13,130 nt of DNA from Spirochaetota bacterium. Its GTDB lineage: Bacteria > Spirochaetota > Spirochaetia > Treponematales > UBA12059. Of the stretch, positions 1 through 6,787 are shown in pieces (position 1 is the first letter of the stretch; the number at the start of each line of letters is the position of its first letter). A program made the translations under genes and the position numbers. The stretch is taken from contig JAKQNL010000023.1 in NCBI GenBank assembly GCA_029565815.1, positions 1-13,130 on the forward strand, given 5' to 3'. Under the pieces are notes generated by a model that saw only the letters and a list, made by a program, of their open reading frames with translations, was not told the origin of the DNA and ran no database searches.

Positions 1-191
1 AGGCGGCGGCCGCAAGCCCATGCGCACAGGGCTGCAAACGCGAATATAAACAGCCTACCGCTTAACCCGGGCAAAAATAACAGTGTAAGCGACAGGGCTG
101 CTCCGGCCAGGGCAAGCGGTCCCGGGGAAAAGGCAGATTCCCAGCTATCCCTGCGTGCGAGCCTGCGTGTTTCAGCTGCGGCTTTGTCCAT
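1..191 (-). CDS. Membrane protein, 3' part missing (possibly an ECF transporter T component)
   Basis: An open frame starts at an ATG at 189-191 and runs off the left edge, giving 63 visible residues. It begins with a charged stretch (MDKAAAETRRLARRDSW). Two hydrophobic segments follow, at about residues 26-42 and 48-60, separated by a short PGLSG loop, so this is an integral membrane protein. Its start overlaps the last 20 bases of the Gx-transporter gene in another frame, which suggests co-transcription and coupled translation. Two short helices after a polar N-terminus, next to an S-component-like protein, would fit an EcfT/CbiQ-type transmembrane subunit. The usual DPR-type motif after the N-terminus is not seen, so that identity is only a guess. 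The open frame and the hydrophobic pattern are what is seen; the function is inference. Confidence 0.5.
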   Translation of the reverse strand, partial: MDKAAAETRRLARRDSWESAFSPGPLALAGAALSLTLLFLPGLSGRLFIFAFAALCAWACGRR

Positions 192-756
192 GCTGGCCTC
201 CAACGCGCGCGAGCCACGCGGAACGGGTGGAAAAACGCTGGGCGGCAAAACCCAGAGCCAGGCCGGACACCAGGCCCAGGCCCAAAAAGGCAGGTAGCAT
301 GTAGCGCGCGCTCTGGCCGAACACAAGCAGCCGTGCCAACAGCACCTGCACAAGGTTAGACGAAACAGCTCCTGCGACACACAGCCCGATGAGGCTCACG
401 CGATGGCGTGCGACGCGGCGCACTAGCCGCATGGCAAGCGCGCTGGTCATCGTGCCGGCCAGGGAAAACAGGGCTATGTAGGAAAACAGCGAACCGGTAA
501 GCACGCTCATGCCAAGCACTTTTACCAGCGCAAGGAGCAGGTACCAGGGCAGTGGCAAAAGGTCCACGGCAAACAGTATTGGTATATTGGCAAGTCCTAG
601 CCGCATAAACGGTATGGGCCTGGGCAACATGTATTCAACGGTGGATAAAAAAAACGCCATTGCGGCCAGGAAGGCCGTTAACCTGCGGTGGCTTGCCTGT
701 TCGTTGGGAGGGTTCAGCGGCGGGTTCACTGGCTGTGGCTCATCGGACAATGGCAT
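172..756 (-). CDS. Gx transporter family / heptaprenyl diphosphate synthase component I-type membrane protein
   Basis: This is a 194-residue polytopic membrane protein with a Pro-rich polar N-terminus (residues 1-24) and about five hydrophobic segments after it. Family hallmarks are LPRPIPFMRLGLANI (44-58) and the stretch KVLGMSVLTGSLFSYIALFS (79-98) followed by LAGT. These match the family once annotated as heptaprenyl diphosphate synthase component I and now usually called Gx transporter, which resembles ECF S components. The substrate is unknown. I chose the ATG at 754-756 because GGAAGGA lies 10 bases upstream. A GTG at 790-792 and an ATG at 778-780 are in frame but have no better site. 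The start overlaps the end of the NusG_II gene by 17 bases. Pairing of these two families is common in clostridia and treponemes, so they probably act together, but the role is not established. Confidence 0.8.
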   Translation of the reverse strand: MPLSDEPQPVNPPLNPPNEQASHRRLTAFLAAMAFFLSTVEYMLPRPIPFMRLGLANIPILFAVDLLPLPWYLLLALVKVLGMSVLTGSLFSYIALFSLAGTMTSALAMRLVRRVARHRVSLIGLCVAGAVSSNLVQVLLARLLVFGQSARYMLPAFLGLGLVSGLALGFAAQRFSTRSAWLARVGGQHGQSRS

Positions 757-1123
757 CGAGCACCTGTCCTTCCGTTGCATCACCTTCGACACGGAGGAAC
801 ACTCCGTTTGGAAGGCAGGCTATCCAGTCGCCGCTTGCGTGCGCATGCGCGGAAGACAGGCAGGTTTTGTTGTCGCAGGGCGATTCGGTAAAATATGCGC
901 TGCCGTCGTGTATGCGTATGCGGGTTATGCCTAGGGGCCCTTGTATGGCAAACTCCCGGTTTTCTGACAGCGGATAAACCCAGTCCTTGCCGCCTGCGGA
1001 AACAACGACGCTCGACGGTGAAGGTCCTCCGTACACAACAAGCGCGCTGTATCCGAAAGCGAAAGCGGCAAGCAGGATGATCAAGCCGTCCAACAGGGTG
1101 AAGGACGGCTTATGTCGGATCAA
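740..1123 (-). CDS. Membrane-anchored NusG domain II protein
   Basis: This is a 127-residue protein with one N-terminal hydrophobic segment (about residues 9-31) that would place the rest outside the membrane. It is followed by a NusG_II-type beta domain. The family signature is SPCDNKTC (81-88) and IACLPNGVFLRV (101-112), giving three conserved cysteines (83, 88 and 103). Despite the name this is not transcription factor NusG, because the NGN domain is absent. The cysteines and the membrane anchor hint at a redox or lipid-related envelope role, which is inference. I take the TTG at 1121-1123 as the start. It overlaps the slyD stop as TTGA, and the hydrophobic anchor follows at once. The open frame continues upstream to 1195, but that part is an Arg-rich shadow of the slyD Gly/Cys tail. 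No good Shine-Dalgarno sequence precedes the TTG, so reinitiation after slyD is likely. Confidence 0.8.
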   Translation of the reverse strand: MIRHKPSFTLLDGLIILLAAFAFGYSALVVYGGPSPSSVVVSAGGKDWVYPLSENREFAIQGPLGITRIRIHDGSAYFTESPCDNKTCLSSAHAHASGDWIACLPNGVFLRVEGDATEGQVLDAIVR

Positions 1124-1680
1124 TGGCAGCCGCAACCGCCGCCGCAGCCTTCGTCGGAACACTCGCCGTCTTCGCAGCCGCAGTCGTCGCCGCACTCGCC
1201 GCCGCAGCCGCAGCCGCCAGCGGAGTGGGTGTGGCCGTGCTCCAGCTCCTCGGCGCTAGCCTCGCGTACATCGCGTACGGTAACGGAGAAGTGCAGCTCC
1301 TTGCCGGCCAGCGGGTGGTTCGCGTCCACGGTGATTTTGTCCTTGGCTACGTCCACCACGGTAACGATATGCACGCCATCGGCCTGCTGGGCCTGGAACT
1401 GCATGCCCACCTCGATCTTGTCCGGTTCCGCGAAGTCGGACGGGCTGACGGAGAACACCAGCTCTTTGTCCACTTCGCCGTATCCGTCGGCAGGGGCAAC
1501 GACGCAGTTTACAGCATCTCCGCTCTTCTTACCTTCCAGGTGCCGCTCCAGGCCCGGAATGATATTCTGGTTGCCGTGCAGGTAGGTGAGCGGCTCGCCC
1601 TCGGAACGGTCGATCACCTCGCCGTCTTTGCCCTTTAGAATATAATCGATAGAAACGACCCGGTCTTTGGCTATGGTCAT
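1120..1680 (-). CDS. slyD: SlyD-type FKBP peptidyl-prolyl cis-trans isomerase with metal-binding tail
   Basis: This 186-residue cytoplasmic prolyl isomerase and chaperone has the FKBP core at about 1-68 and 125-140, with the LTYLHGNQNIIPGLERHLEG motif at 31-50. The insert-in-flap chaperone domain is at about 70-122, followed by the typical NHPLAGKELHF (121-131). The tail (148-186) is Gly, Cys and His-rich, with nine cysteines (157, 159, 163, 167, 169, 174, 179, 183, 185) plus histidines 148, 150, 152 and 186. In SlyD proteins such tails bind nickel and other metals and support metallocentre assembly; here cysteine dominates. The ATG at 1678-1680 has AAGGAAGG five bases upstream. The gene is first in a minus-strand cluster and is read away from uppP. 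Its stop overlaps the TTG of the NusG_II gene. Confidence 0.93.
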   Translation of the reverse strand: MTIAKDRVVSIDYILKGKDGEVIDRSEGEPLTYLHGNQNIIPGLERHLEGKKSGDAVNCVVAPADGYGEVDKELVFSVSPSDFAEPDKIEVGMQFQAQQADGVHIVTVVDVAKDKITVDANHPLAGKELHFSVTVRDVREASAEELEHGHTHSAGGCGCGGECGDDCGCEDGECSDEGCGGGCGCH

Positions 1681-1858
1681 GTATGCCTTCCTTAAAACGT
1701 GCTGTGGTCGACCTGCGGGCTCCGGGCCATAATGGCTGGCTGTCGCGTCGATTGTAGGCTATAAATTAGTCAATATATGTGCGTTATACAAGTGCCGCCT
1801 TCCCCCTGCCGTTGGCCTGCCGTATGCTTCCGTGCTATGCTTTTTTGGGAGGACAGCC
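1681..1858. promoter_or_regulatory. Divergent intergenic region between slyD and uppP
   Basis: This 178-base non-coding region lies between divergent genes and contains an AT-rich core (about 1751-1790), unlike the surrounding GC-rich DNA. It must carry promoters for both directions. On the plus strand TTGTAG (1752-1757), a 16-base spacer and TATATG (1774-1779) form a plausible sigma-70-type promoter for uppP. On the minus strand TTGTAT (1791-1786), 17 bases and TAATTT (1768-1763) is a weaker candidate for slyD, and the two would overlap. Ribosome binding sites are clear on both sides: GGGAGGA (1847-1853) for uppP and AAGGAAGG for slyD. The promoter boxes are matches by eye only. Confidence 0.5.
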
Positions 1859-2659
1859 ATGAGCCTTTTGCAATCCCTTATCCTTGGAGCCTTCCAAGGC
1901 ATAGCCGAGTTTTTGCCCATATCGTCCAGCGGCCATCTGCTTCTGTTCAAGAACATCATGGGGCTTACGGACGTACCGCAGCTATTCGATGTGATACTGC
2001 ACCTGGCAACCCTCCTGTCCATACTGGTGGTTTTTCGCAAACGCGTGTGGGGCATCATACGGTCCTGTGCCCGTTTCCTGGCAAAAAAGCATGACGACAG
2101 CGATGCGGAAAACCTGGCTATTGTTGTGCCGGCCGCGCTTGCTACCCTTTTGACAGCCCTCATAGGTTTGGCTATTTCCAAACTGGATTTTTCATCCAAC
2201 ACGCCTTTGGTATGCATCTTTTTGCTCGTTACCGCCGTTATTTTGCTCATAACGCCGTTGTTCAAGGGCACAACGGGTTTCCGCGGCTTAGGTATGCGCC
2301 ACGGCATCATTACCGGCATTGCACAGGGCCTTGGGGTATTCCCCGGCATAAGCCGATCTGGCATAACCATAAGCGGCGGTATGGCTAGCGGTATGGGCAG
2401 AGCCGAAGCCGGCGAGTTTTCCTTTTTGCTGGCCATCCCGGCCGTACTGGGCGCCCTGGTGCTGGAAGCTAAAGACCTGGGAACGCTGTCCGGTTCGGTT
2501 GAGCCTGTGGCGCTTGGATTGGGAGCCCTGGCTGCCTTTGTGGTCGGCGTTATTGCCCTCCGTCTGCTTATGCCCATAGTACGCCGCGGCAAGCTTGCAT
2601 GGTTTGCAGCCTACTTGATACCGGCCGGCATACTCGGCTTGATTTTCGGCCCGTTCTAA
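1859..2659 (+). CDS. uppP: Undecaprenyl-diphosphate phosphatase (UppP/BacA)
   Basis: This 266-residue integral membrane enzyme recycles the lipid carrier of peptidoglycan synthesis by removing one phosphate from undecaprenyl pyrophosphate; extra copies give bacitracin resistance. Both family active-site motifs are intact. The first is QGIAE (13-17) with FLPISSSGHL (18-27), and the second is PGISRSGIT (162-170) with the catalytic-region arginine 166. The rest is a series of hydrophobic helices, and the length matches the family (about 260-280). I chose the ATG at 1859-1861 because the protein then begins with MSLLQ, as in homologues, and GGGAGGA sits five bases upstream. A GTG at 1832 would add an unlikely nine residues. 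It is followed after 106 bases by ftsK on the same strand. Confidence 0.96.
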   Translation: MSLLQSLILGAFQGIAEFLPISSSGHLLLFKNIMGLTDVPQLFDVILHLATLLSILVVFRKRVWGIIRSCARFLAKKHDDSDAENLAIVVPAALATLLTALIGLAISKLDFSSNTPLVCIFLLVTAVILLITPLFKGTTGFRGLGMRHGIITGIAQGLGVFPGISRSGITISGGMASGMGRAEAGEFSFLLAIPAVLGALVLEAKDLGTLSGSVEPVALGLGALAAFVVGVIALRLLMPIVRRGKLAWFAAYLIPAGILGLIFGPF

Positions 2660-2670
2660 GCTAACGGGTT

Positions 2671-2699
2671 TTGTCCGAAGCGCTATACGCCGATATATG
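2671..2699 (+). promoter_or_regulatory. Candidate sigma-70-type promoter for ftsK
   Basis: In the 106-base gap between uppP and ftsK, TTGTCC (2671-2676) and TATATG (2694-2699) are separated by exactly 17 bases. The -10 hexamer is the same as that of the candidate uppP promoter (1774-1779). Transcription would begin near 2706 and give a leader of about 60 bases. No convincing terminator follows uppP, so read-through from uppP is also likely. Confidence 0.35.
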
Positions 2700-2765
2700 A
2701 ACAGGACGAGTCTGTGTCCTTTCGCCGCTGAGCTGCGATAAACCAACGAGCCTGGAGCCAAGCCC

Positions 2766-5468
2766 TTGAGCGAACCACATAAAACTTCCGTGCCGGCACT
2801 CCTTTTGGGATGGTTTTTGTCCATCGCAGGTTTTTTGCTCTTCATAGCGCTTGTCCTTGGCGCTCTTGGTTTTGGAAGCGGGCCGGCCTTGGTACTGCTG
2901 GATATATTTTCATGGGCGTCGTTTTTTCTGCCGGCCTATCTTGGCCTGGCGGCCGTCATAGCGTTCATGCCGGGTTTTAGGTCCGACCTTCTGTTTACGC
3001 TGACCGCAAGCCTCGTTCCTTTTTGCTGCTGTGCCCTGCTTGCCGGTTTTTGGAATGATACCGAGGCGTTTTATACCCGCTGGCCGTCGGTGCACGTGCT
3101 TGGTGGCGGATGGTTTAGCGCGATACTTGCAGCCGCGGCGCTGCTTTCTGCCCTCGCCATCGCGGTTCTTAGATCCACCTTGTTCGGCTCTGCGCGCGGC
3201 GAGCAGCGTGGTGCGATGCAGAGCACACAGCCTCAGCCAGATCTGCGTTTGCAAACCCAGCCACAAGAGCCAGCACAGCGCTACCTTTTGCCAGCACGTA
3301 CCCAAGGGCTGGAAGAATTCCGCCTGCCGGATATGCCTCCTTTAGCGCAGCTGCGTTCCACGGACGGCGCTGGCGCGGCAACGGATAGCCTGTCGGCAAT
3401 CGAAACTGCACAAGGCGCCGAAGCTGTAGAAAGTGTCGATGCGGCAGAAGGTGTCGATGCGGCAGACGGTGCCGACGCAGCACAAGGTGCAGAAGAAAAT
3501 CTTCCGGAACTGGAAGCCGTGCTGGCCGATGCGGAGCGTTTCGGGCTGGATGCACAAGCGCCTATGCATGAGGATGAACCGATTCCGGTCATGTTCCACC
3601 GGGATACAGTGGCTGTAACAGAAGCAAAAGACGACGCTATACAACTAGACCCTGCAGCCGATGACGGATATTGGGAAAGCGAATCGCAGGAAAGCGCAGG
3701 CAATACGGCTGTGGCTGCAAAAAAGAGCGGAGCCTTGTTGCCAAAACTGGAAGTGTTCCAGGATGGCGAGCACAGCCAGGCTGTGAGGCAGTCGGCTGCT
3801 GTCGATGCGGCTGAACCTGCTAGCGCTCGCGGAACCGTGCGCGGAACCAGCAGCGGGACTGCTCGCGGAACGGAGCACGAGACTGCGCGCGTCGTTCTGC
3901 CCCGCCTGTCGCCAAAACGAAAAAACCAGATAGCCTACCGTATGCCCACCGACGGTATTCTTAACCTGTATCCGGATGGCCAATACTGGGTTATCGATGA
4001 CAAAACCCGAAGGTCAGCGGATATACTCAAGGATACCTTAAAAGAGTTTAACATCGAGGCGGAGGTAACCGGTATACGCAAAGGCCCGGTTATTACTATG
4101 TTTGAGCTGTTGCCGGCACCCGGCGTCCGGCTTGCAAAAATAGCAACTCTGTCCGACAACATAGCCCTGCGGTTGGCTGCTTCCAGCGTGCGCATCGTGG
4201 CTCCTATACCGGGGAAGCACGCGGTAGGCATAGAAGTGCCCAACGAGCGGCGGTCCATCGTGTCGTTCCGAGAAATAGTAGAGAACGATGCGTTTAACGC
4301 GAACAAAATGGAAATTCCGGTAATCTTGGGTAAAGATATTAGCGGCGAGCCGCAGATTGCAGAGCTTACCCAGACGCCGCACCTCCTTATCGCTGGAGCC
4401 ACCGGCGCGGGCAAGTCTGTGTGCGTCAACTCAATCATTCTGTCCATTTTGTACAAGCGTTCGTTCAACGAAGTGAAGCTGATACTCATCGACCCTAAAA
4501 TAGTAGAGTTAAAACTGTATAATGGCATACCACACCTGTTGACGCCGGTAATCACCGAATCGAAAAAGGCTTTCCAGGCCTTGCAGTACTGCATATGCGA
4601 AATGGAACGGCGCTACAGCCTTCTGGACGCGATGGGCGTTCGGGACATAAAAAGCTACAACCGAAAGATTGCCGAGAAAAAAATGGCGACCGACCGCCTG
4701 CCGTACATCGTGGTTATCATCGATGAATTTGCGGACCTCATGGCAACCACCGGTAAGGAGCTTGAGTCAACGCTTGCCCGCCTGGCCGCAATGAGCCGCG
4801 CGGTGGGCATACACCTGGTGCTTGCAACCCAGCGCCCGAGTATCGATGTGATAACCGGACTAATAAAAGCTAATATTCCAAGCCGCATAGCGTTCATGGT
4901 AGCCAGCAAGTTCGACTCGCGTATTATCATCGACATGGTAGGCGCGGAAAAATTGCTGGGCCGGGGCGACATGCTGTATTCCAGCGCGACCGACGCATTC
5001 CCGGTACGCATGCAGGGCGCATTCGTATCCGACGAGGAAGTAGAGCGCGTGGTCGCCCATGTGAAGACCCTGGGCGAGCCGGATTATATCGATGACGAAA
5101 TTTTTATCGACGACGAGGAAGACGAAGGCCCAAGCCTTTTTGATGAGGACGAGGATGACCCCCTGTTCGAGAAAGCTTTGGAGATTGTGTTGGCTCAGGG
5201 CAAGGCAAGCGCTAGTTTTTTACAGCGTAAGCTGAAAATAGGCTACAACCGCGCAGCCCGCATTGTGGAATTGATGGAAGAAAAAGGCATAGTTGGAAAG
5301 CCCCAGGGTTCCAAGCCGCGCGACGTAATGCGCAATCCGGATTTTGCCATGGGTAAAGCGCCTAACCCGCACGCACGCTACGTGCCTGATCCGGATCCAG
5401 TCGGCTCTGCCGACGCTGACGGTGCCGATGGCGACGAAGCGGAAGATCAGACCGACAGTGACGACTAA
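2766..5468 (+). CDS. ftsK: FtsK/SpoIIIE DNA translocase
   Basis: This 900-residue septal DNA pump moves chromosome ends and directs XerCD dimer resolution at division. The N-terminus has four hydrophobic segments (about 10-34, 40-68, 73-95 and 112-138). A long acidic, Ala/Gln-rich linker (about 140-380) contains two tandem repeats. The motor follows, with Walker A GATGAGKS (544-551) and Walker B VVIIDEFADL (649-658). After an acidic stretch comes the winged-helix gamma domain (about 798-860, with LFEKALEIV and NRAARIVELMEEKGIVG), which reads polar chromosomal motifs and contacts XerD. The C-terminus is an Asp-rich tail. I take the TTG at 2766-2768, with GGAG at 2754-2757 eight bases upstream; no earlier usable start exists in frame. 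purK starts 22 bases after the stop. Confidence 0.95.
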   Translation: MSEPHKTSVPALLLGWFLSIAGFLLFIALVLGALGFGSGPALVLLDIFSWASFFLPAYLGLAAVIAFMPGFRSDLLFTLTASLVPFCCCALLAGFWNDTEAFYTRWPSVHVLGGGWFSAILAAAALLSALAIAVLRSTLFGSARGEQRGAMQSTQPQPDLRLQTQPQEPAQRYLLPARTQGLEEFRLPDMPPLAQLRSTDGAGAATDSLSAIETAQGAEAVESVDAAEGVDAADGADAAQGAEENLPELEAVLADAERFGLDAQAPMHEDEPIPVMFHRDTVAVTEAKDDAIQLDPAADDGYWESESQESAGNTAVAAKKSGALLPKLEVFQDGEHSQAVRQSAAVDAAEPASARGTVRGTSSGTARGTEHETARVVLPRLSPKRKNQIAYRMPTDGILNLYPDGQYWVIDDKTRRSADILKDTLKEFNIEAEVTGIRKGPVITMFELLPAPGVRLAKIATLSDNIALRLAASSVRIVAPIPGKHAVGIEVPNERRSIVSFREIVENDAFNANKMEIPVILGKDISGEPQIAELTQTPHLLIAGATGAGKSVCVNSIILSILYKRSFNEVKLILIDPKIVELKLYNGIPHLLTPVITESKKAFQALQYCICEMERRYSLLDAMGVRDIKSYNRKIAEKKMATDRLPYIVVIIDEFADLMATTGKELESTLARLAAMSRAVGIHLVLATQRPSIDVITGLIKANIPSRIAFMVASKFDSRIIIDMVGAEKLLGRGDMLYSSATDAFPVRMQGAFVSDEEVERVVAHVKTLGEPDYIDDEIFIDDEEDEGPSLFDEDEDDPLFEKALEIVLAQGKASASFLQRKLKIGYNRAARIVELMEEKGIVGKPQGSKPRDVMRNPDFAMGKAPNPHARYVPDPDPVGSADADGADGDEAEDQTDSDD
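3414..3485 (+). repeat. Four 18-base tandem repeats in the ftsK linker
   Basis: Four consecutive 18-base units (3414-3431, 3432-3449, 3450-3467, 3468-3485) encode the degenerate hexapeptides GAEAVE, SVDAAE, GVDAAD and GADAAQ, and a partial fifth unit follows. The two middle units share 16 identical bases (GTGTCGATGCGGCAGA at 3433-3448 and 3451-3466). The array is in frame, so gain or loss of a unit would only change linker length. It extends the acidic, presumably disordered, linker. Confidence 0.85.
3819..3890 (+). repeat. Degenerate 12-base tandem repeats in the ftsK linker
   Basis: Six 12-base units encode the tetrapeptides ASAR, GTVR, GTSS, GTAR, GTEH and ETAR. The array is in frame and about 330 bases after the 18-base array. 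The units are more diverged than in the first array. The Arg residues make this part of the linker basic, in contrast to the acidic segment before it. Confidence 0.75.
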
Positions 5469-5490
5469 GGTTGGGAATAAAGGAACAAGT

Positions 5491-6711
5491 ATGATCAAGA
5501 TAGGCATACTGGGCGGCGGCCAGCTTGGCCGTATGACCATAGAGGAATCCAGAAAGCTCTTGTCGTATATCGAGGTGTTATCGCCCGATTACCCCGCGCC
5601 GGGGGCCGACTTGGCCGACGTAACGCACGTGGGGGAGCTAACGGACTACGAAGCGGTGATGGAAGTCGCTAGCGAAGTGGACGTTCTTTCCTACGAGATA
5701 GAGCACGTGAATGTGGATGCGCTTACACAGTTGGAAAAAGACGGCAAGATCGTTATCCCGTCGGCAGGCGTGTTGCGCGCGATACAAGACAAGGGGCGGC
5801 AGAAGCTTCTGATGGACGAAGCAAAAATACCGACGGCCCGATGGGCGTGGGTGGGGGACGGAACAGAAGCTGCCACCCAGGCTGCAGTGCTGGAAGCGGC
5901 CAAAGCCCTGGGCGGTTTTCCGCTTGTGCAAAAGGCCAGAACCGGCGGCTATGACGGAAGGGGCGTGGCCGTGTTGCGCTCTGCAGAGGATGCCAGGGCG
6001 CCGGAAGACGGCGGAAAGCTATTACCGGTTCCTAGTTTTCTGGAAGAATTGGTGGATTTTCAGAAGGAGCTTGCGGTAGTAGTCGTACGCGACCGGAACG
6101 GAAACGAGGACTCCTATCCATGTGTGGAAATGGTTTTTGATTCCAGGGCAAACCTGTGTGATTCGGTGCTTATGCCGGCCCGGGTTTCCCAAGCAGTGAT
6201 GGAAGAAGCCGCCGCTGTAGCCCGAGCGATGATAGATTGCCTCGATAGCTATGCCAGAAAAAATTCTACGGTACAGACCAGCGGCGCAAGCGGAGTGTTC
6301 GCGGTGGAATTGTTCCTGACGCGCGATGGCCGCATTCTGGTAAATGAAACGGCACCGCGCCCGCACAATTCCGGCCACATAACACAAGATGCGTGCGAGA
6401 CCAGCCAGTTCGAGCAGTATTACCGCATTCTGTGCGGCTACCCGCTTGGCTCAACCCAGCTCCTAAAACACGGCATGATGGTAAACCTTTTAGGCGAAGA
6501 AAGCGCAAACGGCGAAGCGGTCTATGAAGGTCTGGCCGACGCGTTGGCCGTACCTGGCGTACGTGTGCACTTGTACGGAAAACGCCAGGTTCGCCCGTTT
6601 AGAAAAATGGGCCACCTGAACGCTGTGGGTTCTACTGCGGAAGAAGCCATGGACAGGGCTGAAAAGGCCAGAAAAACCTTAAAGATAGTTGGCTCAGGCC
6701 GGGCTGTCTGA
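5491..6711 (+). CDS. purK: N5-carboxyaminoimidazole ribonucleotide synthase (PurK)
   Basis: This 406-residue ATP-grasp enzyme of de novo purine synthesis makes N5-CAIR from AIR, ATP and bicarbonate; PurE then rearranges the product. The N-terminal nucleotide-binding fold carries GILGGGQLGRM (5-15) and the YEIEHVN motif (68-74). The ATP-grasp domain has KARTGGYDGRG (148-158) and the metal and substrate region NETAPRPHNSGH (285-296), followed by a SQFEQ segment. These are all PurK hallmarks, and the length is slightly above the usual 355-400. The ATG at 5491 has AAAGGA about seven bases upstream. The open frame extends back to 5344 inside ftsK, but that part is not PurK-like. No purE is adjacent, because the next gene is convergent. 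The gene probably shares the ftsK transcript. Confidence 0.96.
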   Translation: MIKIGILGGGQLGRMTIEESRKLLSYIEVLSPDYPAPGADLADVTHVGELTDYEAVMEVASEVDVLSYEIEHVNVDALTQLEKDGKIVIPSAGVLRAIQDKGRQKLLMDEAKIPTARWAWVGDGTEAATQAAVLEAAKALGGFPLVQKARTGGYDGRGVAVLRSAEDARAPEDGGKLLPVPSFLEELVDFQKELAVVVVRDRNGNEDSYPCVEMVFDSRANLCDSVLMPARVSQAVMEEAAAVARAMIDCLDSYARKNSTVQTSGASGVFAVELFLTRDGRILVNETAPRPHNSGHITQDACETSQFEQYYRILCGYPLGSTQLLKHGMMVNLLGEESANGEAVYEGLADALAVPGVRVHLYGKRQVRPFRKMGHLNAVGSTAEEAMDRAEKARKTLKIVGSGRAV

Positions 6712-6754
6712 GACGAGAAGATCATCTAAAGGGAACCTAAAGGCTTCATGGGAC

Positions 6755-6780
6755 CTCTAAAAACCAAAGGGTTTTTAGAG
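6755..6780. terminator. Perfect stem-loop between convergent purK and cbiB
   Basis: The arms at 6755-6765 and 6770-6780 pair perfectly over 11 bp around a 4-base loop (AAAG). The hairpin lies 43 bases after the purK stop and 8 bases after the cbiB stop, so it could serve transcripts from both sides. It is not a textbook intrinsic terminator: the five-base A and T tracts are inside the stem, and no U-run follows it on either strand. It may act as a bidirectional terminator or as a 3' end stabiliser. Confidence 0.6.
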
Positions 6781-6787
6781 CTTCTCT

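Noticed and set aside
1112..1638. Long plus-strand frames opposite slyD, one Pro/Ser/Gln-rich and one Ala/Val-rich
   Set aside because: They are antisense to a clear SlyD gene; their composition follows from the GC-rich Gly/Cys codons of the tail, and they match no family I recognise.
1681..1858. Riboswitch or small RNA in the divergent gap
   Set aside because: I found no conserved riboswitch core or strong multi-stem structure; the AT-rich part is better explained by promoters.
1759..2592. A 277-codon minus-strand frame opposite uppP
   Set aside because: It is antisense to a well-supported UppP gene with intact motifs; its sequence is Arg/Ser-rich without domains.
2703..2720. Short hairpin (5-bp stem, 8-base loop) between uppP and ftsK as a terminator
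   Set aside because: The stem is short, the loop is large and only three T residues follow; it would fall inside the probable ftsK leader.
5344..5490. N-terminal extension of purK into ftsK
   Set aside because: The PurK fold begins exactly at ATG 5491 with a good ribosome binding site, and the extension is a shadow of the FtsK tail.
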